A stretch of 64,000 bases of DNA from Nocardia jinanensis (lineage in GTDB: Bacteria; Actinomycetota; Actinomycetes; Mycobacteriales; Mycobacteriaceae). Positions 8,305 through 17,796 of the stretch are shown here, one piece after another; positions within the stretch are counted from its first letter, which is position 1, and each line of letters starts with the position of its first letter. A program made the position numbers and the translations under genes. A model generated the notes under the pieces. The model worked only from the letters and a program-made list of their open reading frames with translations. It searched no databases and had not been told where the DNA came from. The stretch spans positions 62,001 to 126,000 of the forward strand of contig NZ_BMMH01000001.1 of the NCBI RefSeq assembly GCF_014645735.1, in the 5' to 3' direction.

Positions 8305-8470
8305 TCAGAGATTCCGGGTTCGGACCGTCCAGGCGGGCCGGGTGCACAGACCGCAGGCCGCGCCGGCGAATTGCGCTCCGGCCGCGTCGTTGTCGTGGAG
8401 GGTGTAGTCGAACCAGTCGGTGAGGAAAAGCAACGTCGGGACTCCGATCTTGTCCAACTCCGCGCGCACC
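8305..8470 (-). pseudogene. Possible remnant reading frame after the aldehyde dehydrogenase
   Basis: An open frame shifted relative to the aldehyde dehydrogenase continues beyond its stop and reads EVRAELDKIGVPTLLFLTDWFD followed by about 35 more residues ending TVRTRNL. The composition looks protein-like, but there is no start or Shine-Dalgarno of its own outside the dehydrogenase gene. It could be the tail of a lost gene or chance. I do not recognise a family. Confidence 0.25.
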
Positions 8471-9937
8471 TCAGAACGGATACCGCTGGATCTCCGACTG
8501 GACGGTGACCCATTGGGTTTCGGTGAAGGTGTCGAGGTTGGCGCCGGGTCCGCCGAAGCGGCCCCCGACACCGGACGCCTTCAGGCCGCCGAACGGGATC
8601 GGCGCCTCGTCGTCCACGGTCTGATCGTTGACGTGCACGGCCCCGGCGTCGATCCGGTCGGCGAGTTCGAAGGCCCTGAACGCGTCGGCGGTGAGGATGC
8701 CCACCGAGAGACCGTATTCGGAGGCGTTGATGATCTCGACGGCTTCGTCGACCGTCTCGTAGGTCAGCACCGGCGCGACCGGTCCGAAGATCTCCTCGGT
8801 CCATGCCGGGCTGTCGATCGTGAGGTCGGTGAGTACGGTCGGACGGTAGTACAGATCCGTGTACTGCCCGCCCGCGGACACCGTCGCGCCCGCCTCGACG
8901 GCGGCGGTCACCAAGCCGTGGATGCGATCACGCTGGCGGACGTCGATGATCGGGCCCAGTGCGTTGGCGGGGTCGGTGGGGTCCCCGACCGAGAGGTTGT
9001 CGGCCTTGCGGACCAGAGCGGCGATGTAGTCGTCGGCGATCGAGGTGTGCACCAGATGCCGGCCGGTGGTCATGCAGATCTGGCCCTGGTGCAGGAACGA
9101 CCCCCACGCACCGGCCGAGGCGGCCGCCTGGACATCCGCGTCCGGTAACACCAGCAACGCGTTGTTGCCGCCGAGCTCGAGGTGCACCTTCTTCAGCAGC
9201 GGGCCGGCCGCGGCGGCGATCTCCCGACCGGCGGCCGTCGACCCGGTGAACGAGAGGCACGGAATTCGCGGATGAGCCACCATCGCCGCCCCGAGTTCGC
9301 CACCGCCGGGCAGGACGTGCAGCAACCCGGCGGGCAGGCCCGCTTCCCGCAGGAGTTCGGCCAACGCCAGCCCGCCCGAAATCGGGGTGCGGGGATCCGG
9401 TTTGAGAATTACCGCGTTCCCTACGGCCAGAGCCGGGGCCACCGATCGCATCGAGAGAATGCCCGGGAAGTTGAAGGGTGAGATCACGCCCACCACGCCC
9501 ACCGGTACCCGGCGGGCGACGGAGAATCGCGGTTTGCCCGAACGCAGGATCTCCCCGTACGGATGCGATGCGAGGGCCGCCGACTCCTGGAGCTCGCTGG
9601 TCACCAGTCCGACTTCGAATGCCGCCTTGCCCCGGCCCGAACCGGCCTCGGCAACCAGCCAGGATCCGAGCCGGTCCGGGTCCGCACCCAGCAGGTGCGC
9701 GGCCCGTAGCAATACCGCTACCCGCTGGTCATAGGTCCGCGCGGCCCATTCCCGTTGCGCGACGAGCGCGGAACGCACCGCCCGGTCCAGGTCCTCGGGA
9801 CCGGCCGCGCCGACGGTGTCGATGGTCGCTCCGGTGGCCGGAGAGATCACCGGAAGCGTCCGCGAAACCGTGCGGAAGGCGCCGTCGAACAGCGCACCGT
9901 GCCAGGAAGTGAGGGCCGGGCCCGTGGTCGTGGTCAT
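8471..9937 (-). CDS. Aromatic aldehyde dehydrogenase (benzaldehyde/vanillin type)
   Basis: This NAD(P)-dependent oxidoreductase of 488 residues converts an aldehyde to its acid. Key sites are the cofactor region SPFNFPGILS at 153-162, the general base in HLELGGNN (E254) and the nucleophile in HQGQICMTTGRH (C288). The GQICM sequence with a following TGRH is typical of benzaldehyde/vanillin-type dehydrogenases. ATG 9937 is preceded by AGGAG, so the longer frame upstream is not used. Its position next to pobA suggests it makes 4-hydroxybenzoate or a related hydroxybenzoate from the aldehyde and feeds the protocatechuate pathway. The exact aldehyde is inferred. Confidence 0.92.
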   Translation of the reverse strand: MTTTTGPALTSWHGALFDGAFRTVSRTLPVISPATGATIDTVGAAGPEDLDRAVRSALVAQREWAARTYDQRVAVLLRAAHLLGADPDRLGSWLVAEAGSGRGKAAFEVGLVTSELQESAALASHPYGEILRSGKPRFSVARRVPVGVVGVISPFNFPGILSMRSVAPALAVGNAVILKPDPRTPISGGLALAELLREAGLPAGLLHVLPGGGELGAAMVAHPRIPCLSFTGSTAAGREIAAAAGPLLKKVHLELGGNNALLVLPDADVQAAASAGAWGSFLHQGQICMTTGRHLVHTSIADDYIAALVRKADNLSVGDPTDPANALGPIIDVRQRDRIHGLVTAAVEAGATVSAGGQYTDLYYRPTVLTDLTIDSPAWTEEIFGPVAPVLTYETVDEAVEIINASEYGLSVGILTADAFRAFELADRIDAGAVHVNDQTVDDEAPIPFGGLKASGVGGRFGGPGANLDTFTETQWVTVQSEIQRYPF

Positions 9938-10065
9938 GGAGAACTCCTGAGTGCAGAGGTCGTGCCGGGATGAGGTCGCACCAGGGTAAGTATCCCGCCG
10001 CCGGCGCGACGGCAGTCCGAGCGAGCGAATCTCGTCACGGACTCCTCGCGTCGATCCGGTCGGCC

Positions 10066-11247
10066 CTACGCCGCCTGTTGCCAACCCGTATAGGCCTCCG
10101 CCAGATAGGCGGCGCCGTGCCGGGACCCGGTGACCAGTGCCAGTTCACCACGCTGACGCTCGATATCGAACGGGGAGGCCCCCTCGATCGCATGCAGCAT
10201 CGTGGTCATCCAGTACGAGAAGTGCTGCGCCTTCCACACCCGGTCGAGGGCACGCTCGGTGTAATTGTCGAGCGCTCCTTCCCCGGCGCCGGCGAGGAAA
10301 TCGGTGATCGCTTCGTGCAGTACTCGCACATCGGCGAAAGCGAGGTTCAACCCTTTCGCGCCGGTCGGCGGAACCGTATGGGCGGCGTCACCCGCGAGCA
10401 GTAGGCGGTCGTGGCGCATGGGCGCGGTGACGAAGGACCGGAACGGCAGCACCATCTTCGCGCTGATCGGCCCCTCCACGATTTCGAAACCGTTGCCGTT
10501 GACCCGGCGGCGCATCTCGGCCCAGATCCGGTCGTCGTCCCAGTTCTCGGGGCGCTCCCCGGGCGAGCACTGGAAATACATCCGCTGCATGGTGGGCGTG
10601 CGCTGACTGACCAGTGCGAATCCGTGTTCGGAATGCGCGTAGATCAGTTCCGGATGCGACGGCGGGGCCTCGGCGAGAAAACCGAACCAGGCGAATGGGT
10701 ACTCACGGAACCATTCGCCGCGGGTACCCGCCGGGTAGGCCTTGCGGCAGATCGACCGCGAACCGTCGGCGCCGACCACCAGATCCGCTTCGATCCGGGC
10801 CGGGCGGCCGTCCGCGCCGGTGAACGATACGACGGGACGCTGCGACGAGATATCGACCGCGGTATCGGCCACTTCGTAGCGCACATCGCCCTGATCGGCC
10901 TCCCGGCGTGCGGCCAGGTCGACGAAGACATCGTTTTGCGGGTAGAGCCATACGGATTCGCCGACCAGCTCTTGGAAATCGATGCGGTGGTTGTCCCCGC
11001 CGAACCGGAACACGACGCCGTCGTGCCGGTCGCCGTCGCTGACCACACGGTCGGAGACACCGGTGTCCACCAGGGTGCGGACCGAGCCCGCTTCGAGGAT
11101 GCCGGCGCGGATCGTGGTGGCGATATCGTGCCGGCTGCGGATATCGACGACGACCGAGTCGATTCCGGAGCGGTGCAGCAGATGCGAGAGCAACAGGCCC
11201 GCCGGGCCCGCCCCGACAATGGCTATCTGGGTCCGGGTGGTTGTCAC
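10066..11247 (-). CDS. pobA: 4-hydroxybenzoate 3-monooxygenase
   Basis: This FAD/NADPH hydroxylase converts 4-hydroxybenzoate to protocatechuate. It is 393 residues, the usual length for PobA. It has the Rossmann motif IVGAGPAGLLLSHLL near the N-terminus, the mid-protein DGSRS motif in VVGADGSRSICRKAYP and the FAD-binding GDAAHTVPPTGAKGLNLAFADV in the C-terminal part. The GTG start overlaps the upstream transporter stop as GTGA, so uptake and hydroxylation are translationally linked. The open frame extends far upstream inside the transporter gene, but that extension is an artefact of high GC. The set of protocatechuate genes just beyond supports the assignment. Confidence 0.96.
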   Translation of the reverse strand: MTTTRTQIAIVGAGPAGLLLSHLLHRSGIDSVVVDIRSRHDIATTIRAGILEAGSVRTLVDTGVSDRVVSDGDRHDGVVFRFGGDNHRIDFQELVGESVWLYPQNDVFVDLAARREADQGDVRYEVADTAVDISSQRPVVSFTGADGRPARIEADLVVGADGSRSICRKAYPAGTRGEWFREYPFAWFGFLAEAPPSHPELIYAHSEHGFALVSQRTPTMQRMYFQCSPGERPENWDDDRIWAEMRRRVNGNGFEIVEGPISAKMVLPFRSFVTAPMRHDRLLLAGDAAHTVPPTGAKGLNLAFADVRVLHEAITDFLAGAGEGALDNYTERALDRVWKAQHFSYWMTTMLHAIEGASPFDIERQRGELALVTGSRHGAAYLAEAYTGWQQAA

Positions 11248-12485
11248 GAGGCGTACTCCTTCACATCGTCGGATCCGGTCACAGATATTTCGGCCGGCGG
11301 GCTCGCCGTCCGGTCGATCAGCCGGGGCACCGTCGCCAGCGCGAGCAGCCCGATCCCGGCGACTACCGCGAAGAAGTAGAAGCCCCACGGATGGGCCGAG
11401 CCGGCGACGATGAGCGCGCCGGTGATAGTCGGTCCGAAGATGGCGCCCAGCCGGCCGACGGCGGAGGCGAGACCGAGAGCGGTGGCCCGGACCTCGGCGG
11501 GATAGGCCTGGGTAACGTAGGCGTAGACGAGCACCTGGGCCGAGAAGACGAAGATTCCGGTGACCAGGACCAGCGCGTTGAGCACGACCGTGCTGGAGAC
11601 CTCGACACTCAGCAGCGCCAGCAATACCGCGGCGGCGGCGAACCATACCAGGATCGTCGGTTTGGTACCGCGACGGTCGGCGAGCGTCCCCGCGACCACC
11701 AGGCCGATGATCGCCCCGACGTTCAGTACCAGCAGCAGGGTAAGCGAGGTGGACATGTTGTACCCGGCATCGCGCATCAGCTTCGGCAGCCAGGTGTTCA
11801 GGCCGTAGACCAGCAGCAGACCCATGAACGACCCGACCCACACACCGAGCGTGGTGCGCAGATATCTGCGTTGCAACACGACCGTCGGGCCGATTCGTTC
11901 CGATTTCGCACGGGCCTGCAGGTAGGCGTCGGTTTCCGGCAGTTTGAACCAGACGAACGGCAGGAGCAGCAATCCGGCCACACCGCCGGCGTAGAACAGG
12001 ATCTCCCAGCTCGGGATCAGCCAGAGCGCGAGCAGTGACGCGAGCACCGCACCGGCGTGGTAGCCGGTCATGGTGAAGGTGCTGGCGAACGCCCGGCGTG
12101 AGGCGGGCATATGTTCGGCCATGAAGGTGAGCGCTGTCGGCATACACGCACCGAGCCCGAGTCCGGCCAGCAATCGGAAGGCGCCGAATACGGCAACCGA
12201 TCCGGCCCAGGGCACCGCGATCGTGAACACGGAGAACAACCCGATCGAGGCCAGCAGCACCGAGCGGCGGCCGTATCGGTCGGCCAGCGGTCCGACGCCC
12301 GCGGCGCCGATGGCCACACCGATCAGCGAAACGGTCGCGGCGAAGGTAGCGCTCGCGGCGGTGAATCCCACGTGGTTCTCATCGATGAGAGTGGGGATGA
12401 CCGCGCCGAGGACGACGAGGTCGTACCCGTCCAGCAGCACGGTGAGCCAGCACAAGAGAGCCGGCCACGACAACAGTTTGTTCAT
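11244..12485 (-). CDS. MFS aromatic acid importer (AAHS family, PcaK/BenK-like)
   Basis: This 413-residue membrane protein has about twelve predicted transmembrane segments. The first helix carries the LDGYDLVVLGAVIPTL motif characteristic of aromatic acid:H+ symporters, and the loop between helices 2 and 3 has the MFS motif PLADRYGRRSVLL. Start ATG 12485 was chosen because the family motif begins at once; upstream in-frame residues are not hydrophobic. It is co-transcribed with pobA and diverges from a LysR regulator. The likely substrate is 4-hydroxybenzoate or protocatechuate. Confidence 0.93.
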   Translation of the reverse strand: MNKLLSWPALLCWLTVLLDGYDLVVLGAVIPTLIDENHVGFTAASATFAATVSLIGVAIGAAGVGPLADRYGRRSVLLASIGLFSVFTIAVPWAGSVAVFGAFRLLAGLGLGACMPTALTFMAEHMPASRRAFASTFTMTGYHAGAVLASLLALWLIPSWEILFYAGGVAGLLLLPFVWFKLPETDAYLQARAKSERIGPTVVLQRRYLRTTLGVWVGSFMGLLLVYGLNTWLPKLMRDAGYNMSTSLTLLLVLNVGAIIGLVVAGTLADRRGTKPTILVWFAAAAVLLALLSVEVSSTVVLNALVLVTGIFVFSAQVLVYAYVTQAYPAEVRATALGLASAVGRLGAIFGPTITGALIVAGSAHPWGFYFFAVVAGIGLLALATVPRLIDRTASPPAEISVTGSDDVKEYAS

Positions 12486-12497
12486 GGTGACACGTTC

Positions 12498-12574
12498 ATT
12501 TCTGATTTCCGGTCGTATACGCCGACACAGGACTGTGATGGCACTCACGCTAAAGTGGCGTCCATCAGAAATCC
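12498..12574. promoter_or_regulatory. Probable LysR binding region between transporter and regulator
   Basis: A 9-base element ATTTCTGAT occurs at 12498-12506, and in inverted orientation (ATCAGAAAT) at 12564-12572. The two sites flank the divergent intergenic region, as expected for recognition and activation sites of a LysR regulator. Function is inferred. Confidence 0.45.
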
Positions 12575-12610
12575 AATAGATGTTTTTTCGAAGTTGAATA
12601 GAGGAGATCT

Positions 12611-13519
12611 ATGGCGTCCGATTTCGATCTGAACCTGGTACGCACATTCGTCCTGCTCTACGAGACGCGCAGCGTTACGGCCGCGGCCGATCTCCTCGGC
12701 GTCACCCAGCCGACCGTCAGCTACGGGCTCGGCAAATTGCGTAGGAGGCTCGACGACGAACTGTTCGTGCGCGGCCCCGGTGGCCTGCTGCCGACCTCCG
12801 AAGCCGAGCGACTGTACCCACCGCTGCGCGCGGCGCTCGCGAAGGTCACCGAAACACTCGGCGCCACCGCCGAATTCGACCCCAGCCGGCCCACCCGGTT
12901 CACCCTCGGGCTCTCCGATCTGGGCGAGGTGACGGTACTGCCGCTGGTTCTGGCGGAATTGGCGGCGCAGGCCCCGCGAGCCGGGCTGCGGGTACGGGCA
13001 TTCGACCTCGAGAGCGCGGCTGATCAGCTGGCCCGCGGCGAAATGGACGCCATCGTGGCCAGCCCGGTACTCGACTCGCCGCGGCTGCGCCGGACTCCCC
13101 TGTTCACCGAGGGGTATGCCGGAATGGTCGCCGCCGACCACCCCCGCCTGCACACCGCCGCACCGGTCCAGGCCGATCTCGAACAGGAACGACACGTAGT
13201 GGTCGACGGCGGCACCGGCCATCTCGGGCCACGCAAGGCCCTGGTAGAACACCATCTGGAGAGCCGCATCGCGGTGCGCGTCACCCGGTTCGCGACGCTG
13301 CCCTATGTAGTGCAGGACAGCGAGCTGGTCGCCATCGTGCCCGAGCGGGTCGCCCGCGCCCTGGCCCGGACCCACTCCGTGCGGATCTTCCGGCTGCCCT
13401 GGCCGATCGAACCGGTCGAAGTGGCCGCCTACACGAGGCACGCACCCGAGCGCGGCGCCCCACAGCGCTGGTTCCTGGAAGTGATCCGGACGGCGATGGG
13501 CAACCTCCCCGCCCTGTAG
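12611..13519 (+). CDS. LysR-family transcriptional regulator
   Basis: This 302-residue protein has an N-terminal winged helix-turn-helix (FDLNLVRTFVLLYETRSVTAAADLLGVTQPTVSYGLGKLRRRL) followed by a periplasmic-binding-like effector domain. A GAGGAG lies eight bases before the ATG. It is divergently transcribed from the aromatic importer and pobA, the classic position for an activator of those genes responding to 4-hydroxybenzoate. The effector domain lacks enough signature to name the ligand. It converges with pcaJ 25 bases downstream. Confidence 0.92.
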   Translation: MASDFDLNLVRTFVLLYETRSVTAAADLLGVTQPTVSYGLGKLRRRLDDELFVRGPGGLLPTSEAERLYPPLRAALAKVTETLGATAEFDPSRPTRFTLGLSDLGEVTVLPLVLAELAAQAPRAGLRVRAFDLESAADQLARGEMDAIVASPVLDSPRLRRTPLFTEGYAGMVAADHPRLHTAAPVQADLEQERHVVVDGGTGHLGPRKALVEHHLESRIAVRVTRFATLPYVVQDSELVAIVPERVARALARTHSVRIFRLPWPIEPVEVAAYTRHAPERGAPQRWFLEVIRTAMGNLPAL

Positions 13520-13544
13520 CCCGGCAGTGACCGCACGCGCGTTC

Positions 13545-14201
13545 TCAGCCGGCACGTTCCAGCAATTCGGGCACGACCTCGATATCGGCGCCGGTCGCGG
13601 CCCGGACTTCCGCGACACTCACTCCGGGCGCGGTCTCCACGAGGACCAGCCCCGTGTCGGTGATATCCAGTACCGCCATATCGGTGATGATCCGATTCAC
13701 GCAGCCCGTACCGGTCAGGGGCAGGGTGCACTCCGTGAGGATCTTCGGCTCCCCCGCACGGGAGACGTGGTCCATCATCACGATCACCCGGCGCGCCCCG
13801 TGCACCAGATCCATGGCCCCGCCCATACCCTTGACCATCTTTCCGGGAATCATCCAATTGGCCAGATCGCCCCGGGCGCTCACCTGCATCGCCCCCAGGA
13901 CAGCGATATCGACCTGACCGCCGCGGATCATGCCGAACGACTGCGCGGAATCGAAGAACGAGGCGCCGGGCAGCACAGTGATGGTTTCCTTGCCCGCGTT
14001 GATCAACTCGGGATCGAGTTCGTCCTCGGTGGGATACGGGCCGACACCGAGGACCCCGTTCTCCGAATGCAGGACAACGGTGATGTCGTCGGGCAGATAG
14101 TTCGGTACCAGGGTGGGCATACCGATCCCGAGGTTGACATATTGGCCGTCGGCGAGTTCGGCGGCGACCCGGGCCGCCATCTGTTCGCGGGTCAGTGTCA
14201 T
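13545..14201 (-). CDS. pcaJ: 3-oxoadipate CoA-transferase, beta subunit
   Basis: This class I CoA-transferase subunit has 218 residues. [16 protein letters not shown] near 22-37 and [11 protein letters not shown] near 45-55 are conserved, and the Glu in SENG is the catalytic residue that forms the CoA thioester. With PcaI it transfers CoA from succinyl-CoA to 3-oxoadipate. The start overlaps the pcaI stop as ATGA. The gene context (pcaHGBLRF across the divergent promoter) separates it from acetoacetate transferases, which it otherwise resembles. Confidence 0.94.
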   Translation of the reverse strand: MTLTREQMAARVAAELADGQYVNLGIGMPTLVPNYLPDDITVVLHSENGVLGVGPYPTEDELDPELINAGKETITVLPGASFFDSAQSFGMIRGGQVDIAVLGAMQVSARGDLANWMIPGKMVKGMGGAMDLVHGARRVIVMMDHVSRAGEPKILTECTLPLTGTGCVNRIITDMAVLDITDTGLVLVETAPGVSVAEVRAATGADIEVVPELLERAG

Positions 14202-14944
14202 GCGCGGACCGTCCTGTTCTCGATACCTACCTCGACCTTGCCGACGTGCAGCACCCGCTGGACCTGGATTCCGGGGGTATGCACTTCGTCGGGATCCAGC
14301 TCGCCCGGATCCACCAGATGTTCGACCTGAGCGATCGTGATCCGTCCCGCCGCCGCGGCGGGCGGGTTGAAGTTGCGGGCGCTGGCGCGATAGACGAGAT
14401 TGCCGTGCCGATCACCCTTCCAGGCGTGGACCAGGGCGTAATCGGTGACGATGCCGCGCTCGAGGACATAGGTGATGCCGTCGAACTCCCGGGTCTCCTT
14501 CGGGGGGCTCGCCACCGCGATCCCCCCGGCGCCGTCGTATCGAAGCGGTAGCCCGCCCTCGGCCACCTGCGTACCGACGCCGGCGGGAGTGAAAAAAGCC
14601 GGGATACCGGCACCGCCGGCGCGCATCCGTTCGGCGAGAGTGCCCTGCGGGGTCAGTTCCACCTCGAGTTCACCGGACAGGTACTGACGGGCGAATTCCT
14701 CGTTCGCGCCGACATAGGAGCTGACCGTGCGGCGGATGCGGTGCGCCGCCAGGAGGACACCGAGGCCGAACCCGTTGGTGCCGCAATTGTTGCTGACGAC
14801 TTCCAGATCGCCGGCACCCTGTTCGAGCAACGCGTTGATCAGCACTTCCGGGATGCCGACCAGCCCGAACCCGCCGACGGCGAGCGACGAGCCGTCGGGG
14901 ATATCGGCGACCGCTTCAGCGGCTGTGGCAATGACTTTGTCCAT
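14198..14944 (-). CDS. pcaI: 3-oxoadipate CoA-transferase, alpha subunit
   Basis: This is the 248-residue partner of PcaJ. It has [20 protein letters not shown] near 21-40 and [15 protein letters not shown] near 52-66, both hallmarks of the alpha subunit. The ATG at 14944 gives the family's normal N-terminus; a GTG three bases upstream is an alternative. It is the first gene of the leftward pcaIJ unit, divergent from pcaH across a 152-base region with repeated motifs. Confidence 0.94.
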   Translation of the reverse strand: MDKVIATAAEAVADIPDGSSLAVGGFGLVGIPEVLINALLEQGAGDLEVVSNNCGTNGFGLGVLLAAHRIRRTVSSYVGANEEFARQYLSGELEVELTPQGTLAERMRAGGAGIPAFFTPAGVGTQVAEGGLPLRYDGAGGIAVASPPKETREFDGITYVLERGIVTDYALVHAWKGDRHGNLVYRASARNFNPPAAAAGRITIAQVEHLVDPGELDPDEVHTPGIQVQRVLHVGKVEVGIENRTVRA

Positions 14945-14969
14945 CACGCGATCCACTGTAACCGCACAT

Positions 14970-15066
14970 GTGCGTATTGTGAACCTACGTACGCATCGCG
15001 AACGGCGTAGTGGACACCCTTGTCCCGTACCCTCCGGCGTCCTATGCTGTTCGCATACCGATACAA
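14970..15066. promoter_or_regulatory. Repeated motifs in the divergent pcaI-pcaH promoter region
   Basis: Two 15-base direct repeats, GTGCGTATTGTGAAC (14970-14984) and GTACGCATCGCGAAC (14989-15003), match at 11 positions with a 19-base period. A third related element begins GTTCGCAT at 15049. IclR-family regulators of this pathway bind multiple direct or inverted repeats, so these are candidate PcaR sites. The assignment is inference. Confidence 0.45.
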
Positions 15067-15096
15067 TGTCCACATTCCGAACACGAGGTCGTGCGC

Positions 15097-15819
15097 ATGC
15101 TCCAACTGCCACCGCGGTACCGCGGTATCGACAAGAACGAGGAAGCTCCACTCGACTTCGCCGACTACCGCACCACCGCACTCCGCCACCCCAAGCAGCC
15201 GCTGGTACTGCTACCGCAGCGCCTCGGTGAGCTCACCGGACCGGTCCTGGGCGAAGACAGGGTTACCGCGGCGGACGCCGACCTCACTCTGGCCCGGGAC
15301 GGCGAAGCGATCGGACAGCGGATCGTCGTACACGGGCGGGTCCTCGACAGCGAACACAAACCGGTACCGAACACGCTGGTCGAGATCTGGCAGGCCAACG
15401 CCGCTGGGCGCTACCGACACCAGGGCGACCAGTGGCCCGCTCCCCTCGACCCGCATTTCGACGGCGTGGGCCGTGCCCTCACCGACAGCGACGGTCATTA
15501 TTCGTTCACGACCGTCAAGCCGGGCGTCTATCCGTGGCGTAACCACCACAACGCGTGGCGGCCCGCCCATATCCATTTCTCGCTGTTCGGGCGCGCCTTC
15601 ACCCAGCGTCTGGTCACCCAGATGTACTTTCCGGACGACCCGATGTTCTTCCAGGACCCGATCTACAACGCAGTCCCCGACGGCGCCCGCCAGCGCATGG
15701 TCAGCGCGTTCGACTACACCGCCACCAAAGACAACTGGGCGCTGGGCTTCCGATTCGACATCGTGCTGCGCGGTCGCGACGCAACCCCCTTCGAGGAGGA
15801 CGACGACCACGATGAATGA
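15097..15819 (+). CDS. pcaH: Protocatechuate 3,4-dioxygenase, beta subunit
   Basis: This 240-residue non-haem Fe(III) intradiol dioxygenase subunit cleaves protocatechuate to 3-carboxy-cis,cis-muconate. The four iron ligands can be placed: Tyr in GRYRH, Tyr in GVYPW and two His in RPAHIHFSLFG. ATG 15097 with GAGG nine bases upstream was chosen; a longer frame from 15010 covers the promoter repeats and is unlikely to be translated. It overlaps pcaG by eight bases. Confidence 0.95.
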   Translation: MLQLPPRYRGIDKNEEAPLDFADYRTTALRHPKQPLVLLPQRLGELTGPVLGEDRVTAADADLTLARDGEAIGQRIVVHGRVLDSEHKPVPNTLVEIWQANAAGRYRHQGDQWPAPLDPHFDGVGRALTDSDGHYSFTTVKPGVYPWRNHHNAWRPAHIHFSLFGRAFTQRLVTQMYFPDDPMFFQDPIYNAVPDGARQRMVSAFDYTATKDNWALGFRFDIVLRGRDATPFEEDDDHDE

Positions 15820-16438
15820 CACCGAATTCGCACCCCGGTACCCCGGCACCCCCGGCGACTTCACCACCGCCGACTTCGGGCCGACCCCGTCGCAGACCGT
15901 CGGGCCCTTCCTCCACATCGGACTGCCTTGGCCGGACGGACCCGAAGTGGTCACTCCGGGAACCGAGGGATCGCTCACCGTCACTGTGACGGTGAGCGAC
16001 GGTGCTCGCACTCCCGTCGCGGACGCTCTGGTAGAGGTCTGGCAAGCCAACACGGACGGCGTCTTCGAACATCCCGACGACCCACGCGCACAGACCGACC
16101 GGGCTTTCCGCGGGTTCGGCCGCTGCCCGGCCGACGCCTCGGGGACCGCCCGGTTCACCACGGTCAAGCCCGGCGCCAACCCGGCGGGTGACGGTGCGAC
16201 CGAGGCACCGCATCTGAATGTGTCGATCTTCGCGCGGGGCATGCTCAACCGGCTCATCACCCGGCTCTACTTCCCCGACGAGCGATCCGCCAATGCCGCC
16301 GATCCGGTGCTGTGCGCACTACCGGAATCCCAGCGGCACAAGCTGATCGCCACCACCACCGATGAGGGCTACCACCTCGACATCGTGGTCCAGGACGCCG
16401 ACCCGGACGGTGCCGAGACGCCGTTCTTCTACTTCTAG
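15812..16438 (+). CDS. pcaG: Protocatechuate 3,4-dioxygenase, alpha subunit
   Basis: This 208-residue alpha subunit pairs with PcaH. It has the family TPSQTVGPFLHIGLPW near the N-terminus, LVEVWQANTDG in the core and HLNVSIFARGMLNRLITRLYFPDE near 138-161. It lacks the iron-ligand tyrosine and histidine set of the beta subunit, as expected. The start lies inside the last codons of pcaH in another frame, which indicates coupled translation of the two subunits. Confidence 0.95.
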   Translation: MNDTEFAPRYPGTPGDFTTADFGPTPSQTVGPFLHIGLPWPDGPEVVTPGTEGSLTVTVTVSDGARTPVADALVEVWQANTDGVFEHPDDPRAQTDRAFRGFGRCPADASGTARFTTVKPGANPAGDGATEAPHLNVSIFARGMLNRLITRLYFPDERSANAADPVLCALPESQRHKLIATTTDEGYHLDIVVQDADPDGAETPFFYF

Positions 16439-16446
16439 GAGCCCGC

Positions 16447-17796
16447 GTGCCGCGTGGAGAGCTGTTCGACCCGCTGTTCGGGGCCGCCGAACTCGGCGCT
16501 GTCCTGTCCGACCGCGCCTGGATCGCCGCTCTGATCGAGGTGGAATGCGCGCTGGCCCGAGCCCAGGCGACGGTAGGCGTACTCGACAGGCCATCCGCGG
16601 ACGCCATCGACGCGACGGGACGGGACCTGGCCACCCGGCTCGACCCTCGGCGACTCGGCGCCGCGGCGGTCGCCGGTGGTAACCCGGTGATCCCGCTGGT
16701 CGGCGAACTTCGGGAAGCGTGCGCCGCGGCCGGAGTCCCGGCGGCCGCTGTCCACAAGGGCGCCACCAGTCAAGATATCCTCGACAACGCGCTGCTGCTG
16801 CTCGCGCAGCGAGCCGGGGCCGTGGCCATCGAGGAGCTACGTACCGGCGCGAATGCCGCCGCGGACCTGGCCCGGACTCATCGCGACACTCCCATGGCCG
16901 CCCGCACTCTGGGCCAGCAAGCCCTGCCCACCACTTTCGGCACGCTGGCGGCAGGCTGGTGCGTCGGCCTCGACCGAGCGGCCGGCGGAGTAACAGCGGC
17001 GCTGGCAGACCTGCCCGTGCAATTCGGCGGCGCCGCAGGAACTCTCGCGGCACTCTATCCACACGGACCCGCGGTGGCCGACGCACTGGCCGCGGAACTC
17101 GGACTGGCACTCCAGCGCATACCCTGGCACACCGACCGCACGCCGATCGCCGAACTCGCCACCGCCCTGGGCACCGCCGCCGGAGCGGTCGCCAAGATCG
17201 CCGCCGATATCGTCGTGCTGTCGGCCACCGAGATCGGTGAGGTCAGCGAGGGTACTCCCGGTGGTTCCTCGGCGATGCCGCACAAACGAAATCCGATCGC
17301 CGCGATCACCGCCCGCGCGGCCGCCCGCCGGGTACCCGGCCTGGTCGCGGACGCGCTCGGCGCGATGGATCACGAACTCCAGCGCGCCGCCGGCGCCTGG
17401 CATGCCGAATGGGAGACCGTGACCGATCTGCTGCGGCTCACCGGCGGAGCCGCCCATCGGCTGGCCCAGAGCCTGACCGGATTACAGGTCCATCCCGAGG
17501 CGATGTCGCGCAATCTCGCCGTCACCGGGGGTCTGCTACTGGCCGAACGGGTCACCGCGGCATTGTCCGAACACACCGACCGCGCACGCGAGATCGTCAC
17601 CGCCGCCGCCACCGCGGAGCCCCCGGCCCTGGCCACCGACCCCACCATCATCGGATACCTGGGCACGGACCGGGTGCGCGAGCTACTCGATCCGGCCGGC
17701 TATCTGGGACACGCGGCCGAATTCGTGACCCGAGCCCTGGCGCAGCGCGGCGATGAGCGGAAACCGGACACTCCACCGGCCGACGGCCCACTGTGA
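16447..17796 (+). CDS. pcaB: 3-carboxy-cis,cis-muconate cycloisomerase
   Basis: This 449-residue member of the fumarase/aspartase superfamily lactonises the ring-cleavage product to 4-carboxymuconolactone. The superfamily signature GGSSAMPHKRNPI lies near 275-287, with the N-terminal HKGATSQDILDNA block near 98-110. GTG starts the gene eight bases after pcaG. The last codons overlap the start of the next gene as GTGA. Length and motifs are normal. Confidence 0.95.
   Translation: MPRGELFDPLFGAAELGAVLSDRAWIAALIEVECALARAQATVGVLDRPSADAIDATGRDLATRLDPRRLGAAAVAGGNPVIPLVGELREACAAAGVPAAAVHKGATSQDILDNALLLLAQRAGAVAIEELRTGANAAADLARTHRDTPMAARTLGQQALPTTFGTLAAGWCVGLDRAAGGVTAALADLPVQFGGAAGTLAALYPHGPAVADALAAELGLALQRIPWHTDRTPIAELATALGTAAGAVAKIAADIVVLSATEIGEVSEGTPGGSSAMPHKRNPIAAITARAAARRVPGLVADALGAMDHELQRAAGAWHAEWETVTDLLRLTGGAAHRLAQSLTGLQVHPEAMSRNLAVTGGLLLAERVTAALSEHTDRAREIVTAAATAEPPALATDPTIIGYLGTDRVRELLDPAGYLGHAAEFVTRALAQRGDERKPDTPPADGPL

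Noticed and set aside
10066..12147. A 693-codon version of the pobA frame
   Set aside because: The upstream 300 codons overlap the transporter gene and have no similarity; the GTG at 11247 gives normal PobA length.
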